35,742 bases of DNA from Methanomassiliicoccaceae archaeon. Lineage in GTDB: Archaea; Thermoplasmatota; Thermoplasmata; Methanomassiliicoccales; Methanomethylophilaceae. The translations under genes and the position numbers were made by a program. Below, piece after piece: positions 9,334-17,611 of this stretch. The DNA lies in NCBI GenBank assembly GCA_009778575.1, contig WRJJ01000007.1, forward strand, positions 1 to 35,742. Direction: 5' to 3'. The first letter of the stretch is position 1; each line of letters starts with the position of its first letter. The notes beneath the pieces were generated by a model. That model did not search any database and was not told the DNA's origin. It saw only the letters and a list, made by a program, of their open reading frames with translations.

Positions 9334-10806
9334 TTACGCCAGCGGGCTGAAGAGGCGGGCTATGCTGATCTTGAAGTGCTCCCACTTGGTCAGCTTCCTG
9401 TAATCTTCCAGCGTATATTCCCTGCAGCCTTCCAGGTCCTCCAGGAACGCATCGTGCATGCGGCGCCCTATCTCTTTCGAATAGATCATGGCGTTCGTCT
9501 CGAAGTTGAGCCTCATGCTTCTCTGGTCCAGATTGGCGGAGCCCACCGAACAGAACTCTCTGTCTGCGACCAGCGTCTTCGAATGGACGAACCCTTTCTT
9601 GTAGCGGAATATGCGCACGCCGTGTTCCAGCAGCTCTCCGGCATTAAGTATGCTGACCCAGAACACGAAAAGATGGTCAGGCACATCCGGCATTATGATG
9701 TTCACGTCCACTCCCGAGCACGCCGAGATTATCAGCGCTTTCTGGACCTCGCGGCTGGGTACCAGGTAGGGAGTATGGATGCACAAGGTGCTCTTTGCGG
9801 AATTAATTAGTTTGATGTACTGCAGCTCGATGGGATTGTTCTTTGTGTCGGGCCCGCCGGATATTAACTGCATGACGCCGTCCCCGTAATGGATGTCCTT
9901 GTCTATCGGGAAATACATATCGATCTTGTCATCATTGGCATCAAGCTTTTTCTTCGTGGCGTAACCCCAATCCATGAAGAATCGGGTATTGATGGGTATG
10001 ACGCCGGTGCCTTCCACTCTTACTCCGGTATCCCTCCAATACCCCATCTCTCCTTTGCCGAGGTATTCGTCCCCTATGTTGAACCCCGAAACGTATCCGA
10101 TCGTCCCGTCTATGACGGCAAGCTTCCTGTGGTTCCTGTTCTGCTTCCTGGGACTGAGGAGCACGGTTATCGCTCTGTGAAAGAGCTTGAACTGCCCGCC
10201 GGCCTTCTTGAATTCCTTTATGCGCCCCTTCGGTCCGAGTTTGAAGCCCACGGCGTCCACCATGAGCCTGACCTCCACTCCGCTCTTCGCTTTCTCGATG
10301 AGTATGTCCATGAACTTGTTCGTGACCTCGTCGTTCCTTACGATGTAGTATTCCGCGTTGATGAACTTCTCCGCCTTTGAAAGGTCCTCCAAAAGGTCCT
10401 TGAAGAACGGCTCCCCGAGAGTGTATAGCCTGATGTCGTTGTTGTTGCTGTAAATGGAGCCCCCGGCCTCCAGCATGGCCCTGGCGAAACGCAGCCCTTC
10501 CTCGTTCTCTGCGGTAACGCGCTCTTTGTTTATTTCCTCCAGAGCTTCCGCCTTAAAATGGGCCAGATCCTGGTCGGTGACGTTCTTTATCGCGAACTGT
10601 CTCCTTTGATAGAAGGTCTGCCCGAAGCATAGGTAGATGAAGAAACCTACGACGGGAAGGAAGAGCAGGACCGCTATCCACATTGCGATAGTGCGCGGTT
10701 CCGCCCTCTCCAGGAATATCATCAGGAGTATCATCAGTGCGGACAGCCACAACACCACCGCGGTGAAGTTACCGAAGATGTCAAGGAAAGACATCGTAAT
10801 ATTCAT
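9334..10806 (-). CDS. cls: Cardiolipin synthase (phospholipase D family)
   Basis: N-terminal TM segments plus two HKD motifs (HRKLAVIDG, HSKTLVADREFCSVGSANLDQRS). Confidence 0.93.
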   Translation of the reverse strand: MNITMSFLDIFGNFTAVVLWLSALMILLMIFLERAEPRTIAMWIAVLLFLPVVGFFIYLCFGQTFYQRRQFAIKNVTDQDLAHFKAEALEEINKERVTAENEEGLRFARAMLEAGGSIYSNNNDIRLYTLGEPFFKDLLEDLSKAEKFINAEYYIVRNDEVTNKFMDILIEKAKSGVEVRLMVDAVGFKLGPKGRIKEFKKAGGQFKLFHRAITVLLSPRKQNRNHRKLAVIDGTIGYVSGFNIGDEYLGKGEMGYWRDTGVRVEGTGVIPINTRFFMDWGYATKKKLDANDDKIDMYFPIDKDIHYGDGVMQLISGGPDTKNNPIELQYIKLINSAKSTLCIHTPYLVPSREVQKALIISACSGVDVNIIMPDVPDHLFVFWVSILNAGELLEHGVRIFRYKKGFVHSKTLVADREFCSVGSANLDQRSMRLNFETNAMIYSKEIGRRMHDAFLEDLEGCREYTLEDYRKLTKWEHFKISIARLFSPLA

Positions 10807-10866
10807 CGATGGATGATGAAAAAGTATTTTTAAAAATGTTTTGTGAGCGGGACCACAGTTCCAACC

Positions 10867-11226
10867 TCAGCGTTTTTCATAAGAACCGACGGCGGACCGC
10901 GCCCATGGCAGAACAAGATCGTACTCCGATCTCTCAAAAGCTATTCTCTCAGGCACCTCTGAGAACATATCGGATCTCATCTCGGGCGAATCGTTCAGCT
11001 TGTCCAAGAGTATGCAGGCGCATACCATGCAGTGCCCTATGTCCAGGGTATCCAGGATGTCGATGCCGTATCCTGCTTCCTCAAAGAACTCCCTCTTTGC
11101 GGCATCCTCCGCCGACTCTCCTTCCTGAATGCCGCCGCCCGGCATCTCCCAGCCGCCGCGCTTCTCGTTGAAGACCATAAGAAAGCGTCCGCCGCTGAAA
11201 GCGACCGCGTACACCGTTGCCATCAT
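10867..11226 (-). CDS. NUDIX hydrolase
   Basis: Nudix box GGGIQEGESAEDAAKREFFEEAG. Confidence 0.93.
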   Translation of the reverse strand: MMATVYAVAFSGGRFLMVFNEKRGGWEMPGGGIQEGESAEDAAKREFFEEAGYGIDILDTLDIGHCMVCACILLDKLNDSPEMRSDMFSEVPERIAFERSEYDLVLPWARSAVGSYEKR

Positions 11227-11885
11227 GTTCTCCTGAAGATGATCATCCTGTGAGAGTTCTCGTACGGCTCAAGGTCTCTGGAATCCATTATCTCGAACCC
11301 TCTTTCCTTCAACTTCTTCTCTGATGCCTTGTAGATCTCGGACGGCGGCAGGGTCATGTCCTCCGACCTGGACTTTATGGCGACCATCCCCACATCCGTG
11401 CGGAAAAGGTCCATGTTGTCTGCGATGATCTCCGCCTGCCTCTTTTGGGCCACATCCGCGTACACAATATCCAGCGACCCGACGGCGAACTGATATTGTT
11501 CCGGTACAAGGGCATCTCCGAATATGGGATACATGTTCGGCCGCGCGGCGCAGGTGCCCACAAGGTCCCTGAACATCCTCGGCGAGAATTCAATGCAGTA
11601 TATCTTTCCGTCAGCGGCGATATCCGCAATATGGGATGCGGTGGTCCCGCTGGAAGCGCCCAGATAAAGTATCCTGCTGTCCCTTTTTATCGGGAACACG
11701 GTGCCTCCTGTCTTAATATAGGCGGCAAGCTTGCTTTTTCTGGGGTTCCATTCTCTGTATTCCAGATCCCCGACCCTCATAAGCTTCTCCCCGTAGACTC
11801 TGACGCCCGGGCTGGAGGATATGGTATAAAGCCGGTTATTCTCTGAAAATACCGAGCCTCCAGTAGAATCTATAGGGATCATCAC
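11223..11885 (-). CDS. flpA: Fibrillarin-like rRNA/tRNA 2'-O-methyltransferase
   Basis: REWNPRKSKLAAYIKTG...ILYLGASSGTTASHIADI...VGSLDIVYADVAQKRQAEI. Confidence 0.96.
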   Translation of the reverse strand: MMIPIDSTGGSVFSENNRLYTISSSPGVRVYGEKLMRVGDLEYREWNPRKSKLAAYIKTGGTVFPIKRDSRILYLGASSGTTASHIADIAADGKIYCIEFSPRMFRDLVGTCAARPNMYPIFGDALVPEQYQFAVGSLDIVYADVAQKRQAEIIADNMDLFRTDVGMVAIKSRSEDMTLPPSEIYKASEKKLKERGFEIMDSRDLEPYENSHRMIIFRRT

Positions 11886-11990
11886 TTTGTAATGGAAGTA
11901 TAAATTAATATTTTACCGTAAAAAAGAGCCAGTAAGCTTTTATACGATTCAAATGGATTTCATTAATCCCTAATAAGGAGGAAAACAAAC

Positions 11991-12437
11991 ATGACTGATT
12001 ATAAATCAACATCTTCAATTTATTCGATCTTAGTGCTGTTAGGGGGGCTGATCGGAGTAATTGCGGTGTTCATTGCGTGGATATCCATGGACCTAGGGCT
12101 ATGGGGTACATTCGAAGTTACAGGATGGGAGATAATAAGGGAAAGCCTCGATAACCCTTCACTGGGCAGTCTCAGCGACGACTACGTCCAGTGGATGCCC
12201 TTGCTCGTCTTGATATTCTCGGCGATCGGGCTGATCACCGGACTGATCGGGGTTCTCAAGCCAAGGAAGGAGTTCGGAGCGGGCGCGGTCGTATGCGGTC
12301 TTCTGACGATCGTAGCGGCGGTAGTGTTCTACCTTTATGACTTCATCAAGGACTTCGCCGGCATGGGGATCTATCTCGCCATAGTAGCAGGCGTAATGAT
12401 GCTGATATTCGGAGCGCTGAGGCTGTCAACCAAGTAA
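11991..12437 (+). CDS. Hypothetical four-TM membrane protein
   Basis: 148 aa with 4 hydrophobic segments; SD aaggagg upstream. Confidence 0.8.
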   Translation: MTDYKSTSSIYSILVLLGGLIGVIAVFIAWISMDLGLWGTFEVTGWEIIRESLDNPSLGSLSDDYVQWMPLLVLIFSAIGLITGLIGVLKPRKEFGAGAVVCGLLTIVAAVVFYLYDFIKDFAGMGIYLAIVAGVMMLIFGALRLSTK

Positions 12438-12515
12438 GATCGGAGCCATAGGTTCCGTTCGATACATACAAACCCCTTACAACACACTTTTTATTCTCCA
12501 TCTCAATGCTTACCC

Positions 12516-13052
12516 ATGCCCGATGAAAGCCAGAAGCCGGTGATAGGCTCTATCGAGTTGCTCAAGATACTGATGCTGACCGGTGCCGTCGTCGGGATAT
12601 TCAGCGTGTTCCAGCCTTGGTTCAGCATGGATTTCTTCGTTGCTCAGTTCGACTACAACGGATTCGATTTCCTTCTGAAGAGTTTTGATTACCCGGAAGG
12701 CTACCCCGGAGTAGGATATTATGCGTACATGCCGCTGATAGTTCTGGCAGCATCAGGGATCGCCCTCGCGGCTTCTTTGCTGACCTTTACCAAACGCGAA
12801 AGGAAGGGGGCAATCGCCGGGATCGTTCTGGGGGCGGTCATGCTGGTATCGACGCTTCTCTACATATTCTACCCGTTATCGAAGATCGTGGTCTCCACTC
12901 CCGTTGTGGAAGTGATCGCGGACATGAAACTGATGAACTATCTGGGCGGCGGGGTTTATTGCGCATTGATCGCAAGCGTGTTCCTTGTGATAGGAGGCGC
13001 GGTCATACTGATGAAAAAAACTGAAGAGCCTGCTGCCGAAGAGACCGAATAA
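12516..13052 (+). CDS. Hypothetical four-TM membrane protein, paralog-like to the preceding gene
   Basis: 178 aa; shares the layout GxxxVFxxWxSMD ... YxxxMPLxVL. Confidence 0.8.
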   Translation: MPDESQKPVIGSIELLKILMLTGAVVGIFSVFQPWFSMDFFVAQFDYNGFDFLLKSFDYPEGYPGVGYYAYMPLIVLAASGIALAASLLTFTKRERKGAIAGIVLGAVMLVSTLLYIFYPLSKIVVSTPVVEVIADMKLMNYLGGGVYCALIASVFLVIGGAVILMKKTEEPAAEETE

Positions 13053-13090
13053 TCAAAAGAGCAATATATTGTGACCAACTCTTTACGGTC

Positions 13091-14695
13091 ATGATGGATG
13101 TTCTCAGCAAGATAGCTGACGCGGTAGAGGAAGCGATCGATAAGATCCCGGATTCCAAATGCAGGGGAGAATGCATAGGCATGGGCGCCGACGGAACATC
13201 CACTTCCCAGATCGACAAGATAGCGGAGAACACGGTCCTGGCATTCATCCAGAGGAACAACATCCCTCTGAACGTCCTGAGCGAGGAGATAGGGTTCGTC
13301 GATAACGGAGGAGAGGACACGCTGGTCTTGGACCCCATTGACGGAACGTCGAATGCCATCGCGGGGGTTCCGCTGTTCACCGTTTCCATGGCCGTGGGGA
13401 AGAATTCTCTTTCGGATATCCACACCGCATACCTCAGGAACCTGGCCACCGGCGATGTCATCACCGCAGAGAAAGGAAAAGGGGCATACAAGAACGGTTC
13501 AAGGCTCAGCGTGAGGAAGGCCCAGATGGATGACCTCTTTCTTATGATCTACTTAGGGAACGGCGCCCACCCCTCGTCGTTCGACCTTGCGAAGAGGGTC
13601 AAATCGTCACGGTCCTTCGGCTGCGCGTCACTGGAGATGGTGCTCGTCGCCGAGGGGGAAGCGGACGGTTTCCTCATGCATGCCGAGAAGTACACCCGTG
13701 CGATCAGGATCGTCGACATAGCGGCAAGCGCGCTCGTCCTGAGGGAAGCTGGAGGGGAGATCTATGACCTCGAAGGCAATGTATTGGACATGGACTTCGA
13801 CGTGGGGTGCCGTTCTAATTTCATAGCTTTCGGCGACAGGGAAGTATACGATTTCATTCTCAGAACGAAGAGCGAGATATCTCCAACGCCGATATACGGA
13901 ATATGTGCGAATACAAAGAGTCCGGAGGCAAAGGAGTATGCGAGAAGGGTCATGAAGGCCCTGGAAGGGTGCGACTGCATATTGGAAGAGGACATCGCAG
14001 CCGAGTTCGGCACGAAAGGGTTCCCCGTCGAGGATATGAAAGTGGACATAATGGTAACGATCGGCGGCGACGGCACGATCCTCCGTACCTCAATGAAGAA
14101 TAAAGCGCCGATAATGGGAATAAATGCGGGAGGGGTCGGGTTCCTTGCCGAGGTAGATGCAAAGGACATTGAAGAAGGGATAATGAGGCTCCGCCGCGGG
14201 GAGTATGTGGTGGAAGAGAGGTTCAAGATCAGTTCGTGGTATAACGGAGAATATCTTGCGGAGGCTGTGAACGAGGCGGTCGTCCACACAGACTCCATCG
14301 CCAAGATAAGACATTTCAAGGTCTACGTGAACGACAGGCTCATGACGGAGGTCCGCGCGGACGGGATAATAGTATCCACTCCGACCGGGTCCACATGCTA
14401 CGCCATGAGTCTGGGGGCTCCGCTTATCGACCCCCGCGTGAACGCGGTGGTCATAGTGCCGATGGCGGCCTATAAATTCGCATCGAGGCCCTTCGTGGTC
14501 CCTGCGGACGCCAAGGTCACAGTGGAGACGGTCATGGACAACGGCTGTATCCTTGTGGTGGACGGACAGGAGGAATACGAGATAAAAGGAAAGACCCACA
14601 TAGATTTCATAAGGTCCTCCGAGACTGTCAGGTTCATAAGGTTCAACACAGATTTCTACTCGAGGGTAAGAGAAAAACTGGTGAACGCGATATGA
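13091..14695 (+). CDS. Bifunctional inositol-monophosphatase-like phosphatase / NAD kinase fusion
   Basis: N-terminal DPIDGTSNAIAG and VDIAASALVLREAGG; C-terminal GGDGTILRT, GGVGFLAE, TPTGSTCYAMSLGAP. Confidence 0.95.
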   Translation: MMDVLSKIADAVEEAIDKIPDSKCRGECIGMGADGTSTSQIDKIAENTVLAFIQRNNIPLNVLSEEIGFVDNGGEDTLVLDPIDGTSNAIAGVPLFTVSMAVGKNSLSDIHTAYLRNLATGDVITAEKGKGAYKNGSRLSVRKAQMDDLFLMIYLGNGAHPSSFDLAKRVKSSRSFGCASLEMVLVAEGEADGFLMHAEKYTRAIRIVDIAASALVLREAGGEIYDLEGNVLDMDFDVGCRSNFIAFGDREVYDFILRTKSEISPTPIYGICANTKSPEAKEYARRVMKALEGCDCILEEDIAAEFGTKGFPVEDMKVDIMVTIGGDGTILRTSMKNKAPIMGINAGGVGFLAEVDAKDIEEGIMRLRRGEYVVEERFKISSWYNGEYLAEAVNEAVVHTDSIAKIRHFKVYVNDRLMTEVRADGIIVSTPTGSTCYAMSLGAPLIDPRVNAVVIVPMAAYKFASRPFVVPADAKVTVETVMDNGCILVVDGQEEYEIKGKTHIDFIRSSETVRFIRFNTDFYSRVREKLVNAI

Positions 14696-15069
14696 GCGGC
14701 AGGGTATATGGAGTAAGCGTGGATTTCATCGACGGGTTCAACGAGTCTGCGAGGGCAGCATATCCGGATGAGTTCATCTGCTTCCACCGGGAATACGACG
14801 GTGTGATATCGGAGATGATATTGGTCCCCGGATCGATATACGGCGAAAGCCACAGTTTCATAAGCGATTGGATGTCGCCGATAGACTTCCGCAAATCCGG
14901 GTCCGCCCACTCCCACCCCGGCTACCGCAATGATCCCTCCGATGCCGATCTGGACTTCTTCAGCCATATGGGAGGGGTCCACTTCATCACCTGCCAGCCC
15001 TATGACAGGAGAAGCTGGAAGGCCTACGACTCCCACGGAAGGGTCGTGAACCTTGAATTAGTATTCTGA
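14692..15069 (+). CDS. JAB1/MPN (JAMM) metalloprotease-like protein
   Basis: HSHPGYRNDPSDADLDFF fits HxHPxxxxxPSxxD; upstream Glu in YPDEFICFHRE; ATGA overlap with the NAD kinase gene. Confidence 0.85.
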   Translation: MSGRVYGVSVDFIDGFNESARAAYPDEFICFHREYDGVISEMILVPGSIYGESHSFISDWMSPIDFRKSGSAHSHPGYRNDPSDADLDFFSHMGGVHFITCQPYDRRSWKAYDSHGRVVNLELVF

Positions 15070-16422
15070 CCGCAAACAATCCCGGGCTATATCCTTCGCA
15101 AGCTCCATCATGCTGACGGCATGCGCCTTGTCCTTAGACTCCGCGATAACATCGATGTATTCCGGATCGTCAGGGTTCCTGGAGATCGCGAACCACCCTC
15201 CGGGCACGCATACGCGTCTCCCTTCGATCTCCCATGTCTCTTCGGTATCGATCTCTTTCAGCATGTCACGGAGCTTTTTGCGGAACAGTTCGTCATCGCT
15301 CGGGCCGTATATCGATTCCTTTAAGGTTATATAACGCGGGAATGACGCAAGCAGATTGCTTATGCTGTTCTCTCTGGACATTTTGGTAAGTATCACCGCC
15401 GCATTTATCGCGTCGGGGCACAGGGTCACATCGGGAAAGATGAACGTTCCGTCCGTCATCGCGCCCATCTCTGCATCCGTCTCCTTTATGGTGGCGGTTA
15501 TCGACTCAAGGTTTTCGTCCGCCCATATTATCTTCCTTCCGTGACGGGCATGGGCATCGGTGGAGACTCCCTCGCCTATCAGGTCCCTGAACGCGTCCTC
15601 CACCACTGCGGAGGCGTTGAAAGGTATGACCAATGACGGTGGTTTGAGATAGATGATCAACAATGCGAGCACATTCGCCGGGTCCACGTATTTCCCCCGC
15701 TCATCCACCAGCGCAAGCCTCGTCCCGTCCCCGTTGAGGGCGATCCCTATGCTTCCGAGATCCATATCGACGATCTCTGCAAGGATCGAAACGTCATTTG
15801 GTCCGATCCCGGGCGGCCTGGGGCTGTACCGCGGATCGCTTTGCGCGTTGACCGTTGTCAGGTCCGCTCCGATGGATGCCAATATCTGGGGCGCGCACAC
15901 GGAGGTGCAGCCGCCTCCGCAATCCAATATGACGGGCGTTTCGATGCCCTTCCCGTATTTTCCGCTGATCATTTTGTTGTAGTCGTCCGCGACGGTGTCG
16001 CATATTCTCAGACCGCCTACGTCCTTGTATCCCGGAAGGGGAGTGTCGGTCCTCCCCGCCACCACCATCTGCTGCAGATGCTCCTTTGTAAAGATGGAGC
16101 CGTCGGAATTCATGATGTATATTCTGCTGATGACCCCGTGCTCGTTGGGCTCTCCCACCATCAGCATGCAGTCTGAGCCTTTCGAGGCCAAAGCCACGGC
16201 CGGGGCCGGAGCTATGTCCGCATCGTTGACGTATGCCCCGGCCGAGAGCAGCCCGCTGATGAGCGCGTTCTTGATCATTCTGCTGCTTTGGTTGGTATCG
16301 GATCCGACGCATACGGTCTTGCAGGACCTTCCTATCATACGGCCTATCCTCAGAGCCTTCTCTGCGGTCATATCGTCGTCCGTTATCGAACGGAGCGTCA
16401 AAGCGGGGATGTTCTTCATCAC
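15058..16422 (-). CDS. Phosphoglucomutase/phosphoglucosamine mutase-like protein with divergent active-site loops
   Basis: Overall phosphohexomutase layout (GSDTNQSSRMIKNALISGLLSAGAYVNDADIAPAPAVALA, VILDCGGGCTSVCAPQILASIGADLTTVN). Confidence 0.85.
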   Translation of the reverse strand: MMKNIPALTLRSITDDDMTAEKALRIGRMIGRSCKTVCVGSDTNQSSRMIKNALISGLLSAGAYVNDADIAPAPAVALASKGSDCMLMVGEPNEHGVISRIYIMNSDGSIFTKEHLQQMVVAGRTDTPLPGYKDVGGLRICDTVADDYNKMISGKYGKGIETPVILDCGGGCTSVCAPQILASIGADLTTVNAQSDPRYSPRPPGIGPNDVSILAEIVDMDLGSIGIALNGDGTRLALVDERGKYVDPANVLALLIIYLKPPSLVIPFNASAVVEDAFRDLIGEGVSTDAHARHGRKIIWADENLESITATIKETDAEMGAMTDGTFIFPDVTLCPDAINAAVILTKMSRENSISNLLASFPRYITLKESIYGPSDDELFRKKLRDMLKEIDTEETWEIEGRRVCVPGGWFAISRNPDDPEYIDVIAESKDKAHAVSMMELAKDIARDCLRSEY

Positions 16423-16604
16423 TATAGAAAGAAATATTCGGGTTGATATTTCTTATCATTGGGCGGCAATTGACCCAGCACAGAAAAGGCCCCAAATGGG
16501 CATTTTTGACCCCTCGTCCCTCCGTTTTCTCAATAACTTTTAAATATTTCTCATCTGGATATTTGTGTTACACTATGCCAGCAGGCTAGAGGAGGTGAAA
16601 CGTA

Positions 16605-16823
16605 ATGGTAATGGAGAAAATAGATATCGTAAAAGCAAAACAGATCGCGCAGAACAAGGGCCTCAAGCCTGGGAAAGTAAAGGGAACATCAGGGGTCCAA
16701 TTCACCAAAGGGAACAACGACAGGCTATCCGTCATAGCGTGGGACGAGTTCGAAACGATCCTCAAACAGAGAAAGCTCGCCATATACGAGAGCGGCGGCT
16801 GGATGAAGATAATGAAGGCATAA
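16605..16823 (+). CDS. Small conserved hypothetical protein (72 aa)
   Basis: TATA cttttaaatattt and SD aggaggtg upstream. Confidence 0.75.
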   Translation: MVMEKIDIVKAKQIAQNKGLKPGKVKGTSGVQFTKGNNDRLSVIAWDEFETILKQRKLAIYESGGWMKIMKA

Positions 16824-16845
16824 AAGCCTTCCAAACACCACTGCA

Positions 16846-16869
16846 TGCACATCACACGTTAGATGTGCA
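16846..16869. terminator. Stem-loop TGCACATC-acacgtta-GATGTGCA followed by a T-rich tract
   Basis: Perfect 8-bp arms downstream of the 72-aa ORF, upstream of tRNA-Leu. Confidence 0.4.
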
Positions 16870-16909
16870 CGTACTTCTTTTATATGAAAAAGTGAATCAG
16901 CCAGTTCAG

Positions 16910-16993
16910 GCAGGGGTAGTCAAGTCTGGCCAACGACGCTAGGTTCAGGGCCTAGTCCTTAGTGGTCCGAGGGTTCAAATCCCTTCCCCTGCA
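16910..16993 (+). tRNA. tRNA-Leu(CAG)
   Basis: Acceptor GCAGGGG/CCCCTGC, anticodon stem CTAGG-TTCAGGG-CCTAG, long variable arm, GAGGG-TTCAAAT-CCCTT T-arm; TATA cttttatatg upstream. Confidence 0.95.
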
Positions 16994-17166
16994 CTATTCT
17001 TCTTCTTTTCATGTAGCTTTTGGTAGTAAAAACGTTCTGTTTTTGGCCATATATTTGATCGGAGGGGCATTCCGGGGACGCCGCGGACCAACGACCTTCC
17101 AGTGATTTTTCGATGTCTGGGTCTTTGATAAATCGACAGACGTATCTTCGGAGTTAACTAATTTTT

Positions 17167-17180
17167 TTAGGCATGCCTAA
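17167..17180. promoter_or_regulatory. Perfect palindrome TTAGGCATGCCTAA, candidate DtxR/IdeR-family metal-responsive operator of feoAB
   Basis: 14-bp palindrome directly abutting the TATA element ttttatatat; TATA about 26 nt before the feoA ATG (17212). Confidence 0.75.
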
Positions 17181-17211
17181 TTTTATATATCTCCACCCTA
17201 TCCTAATAACA

Positions 17212-17607
17212 ATGGGGGAAATTTGCGACCGCTGCAATGAGTGCAACTGCATATGCGAAAAGGGAGGTGCAGGCAGAGTATACCTCCCCATCAGCGAAGG
17301 AACGCCCGGTCCGAGGACCGGGATGTCCCTTGTGGCCGCAAAAGTAGGGGACTGCGGCAGGATCGTCAAGATACACGGGGTGCAGGAAATGAGAAAGGCG
17401 CTCCACGACCTGGGGTTCGTCCTCGGAGCGCATGTGTCGATCACCAACGAGAACGCGGGGAACCTGATACTGGAAGTGAAAGGGTCCAGGATAGCGATGG
17501 ACAGAGCGATGGCATCGAAGATATGTTTCGTACCAATTAGTAATGAAAATGGCCCAGCCGCACCCGATACACGGCCGGCCGGCGGGCGTATCAAAGAGAA
17601 CAAGTGA
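17212..17607 (+). CDS. feoA: FeoA-domain protein with N-terminal Cys-rich extension
   Basis: MGEICDRCNECNCICEKGG then MSLVAAKVGDCGRIVKIHG...LGFVLGAHVSITNENAGNLILEVKGSRIAMDRAMASKI; ATG at 17212 chosen over the longer ORF start. Confidence 0.9.
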   Translation: MGEICDRCNECNCICEKGGAGRVYLPISEGTPGPRTGMSLVAAKVGDCGRIVKIHGVQEMRKALHDLGFVLGAHVSITNENAGNLILEVKGSRIAMDRAMASKICFVPISNENGPAAPDTRPAGGRIKENK

Positions 17608-17611
17608 GACA

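Noticed and set aside
15794-16495. 233-aa alternative-frame ORF over the phosphohexomutase-like gene
   Set aside because: Same-strand frame-shifted shadow rich in Arg/Gly; no SD or domain.
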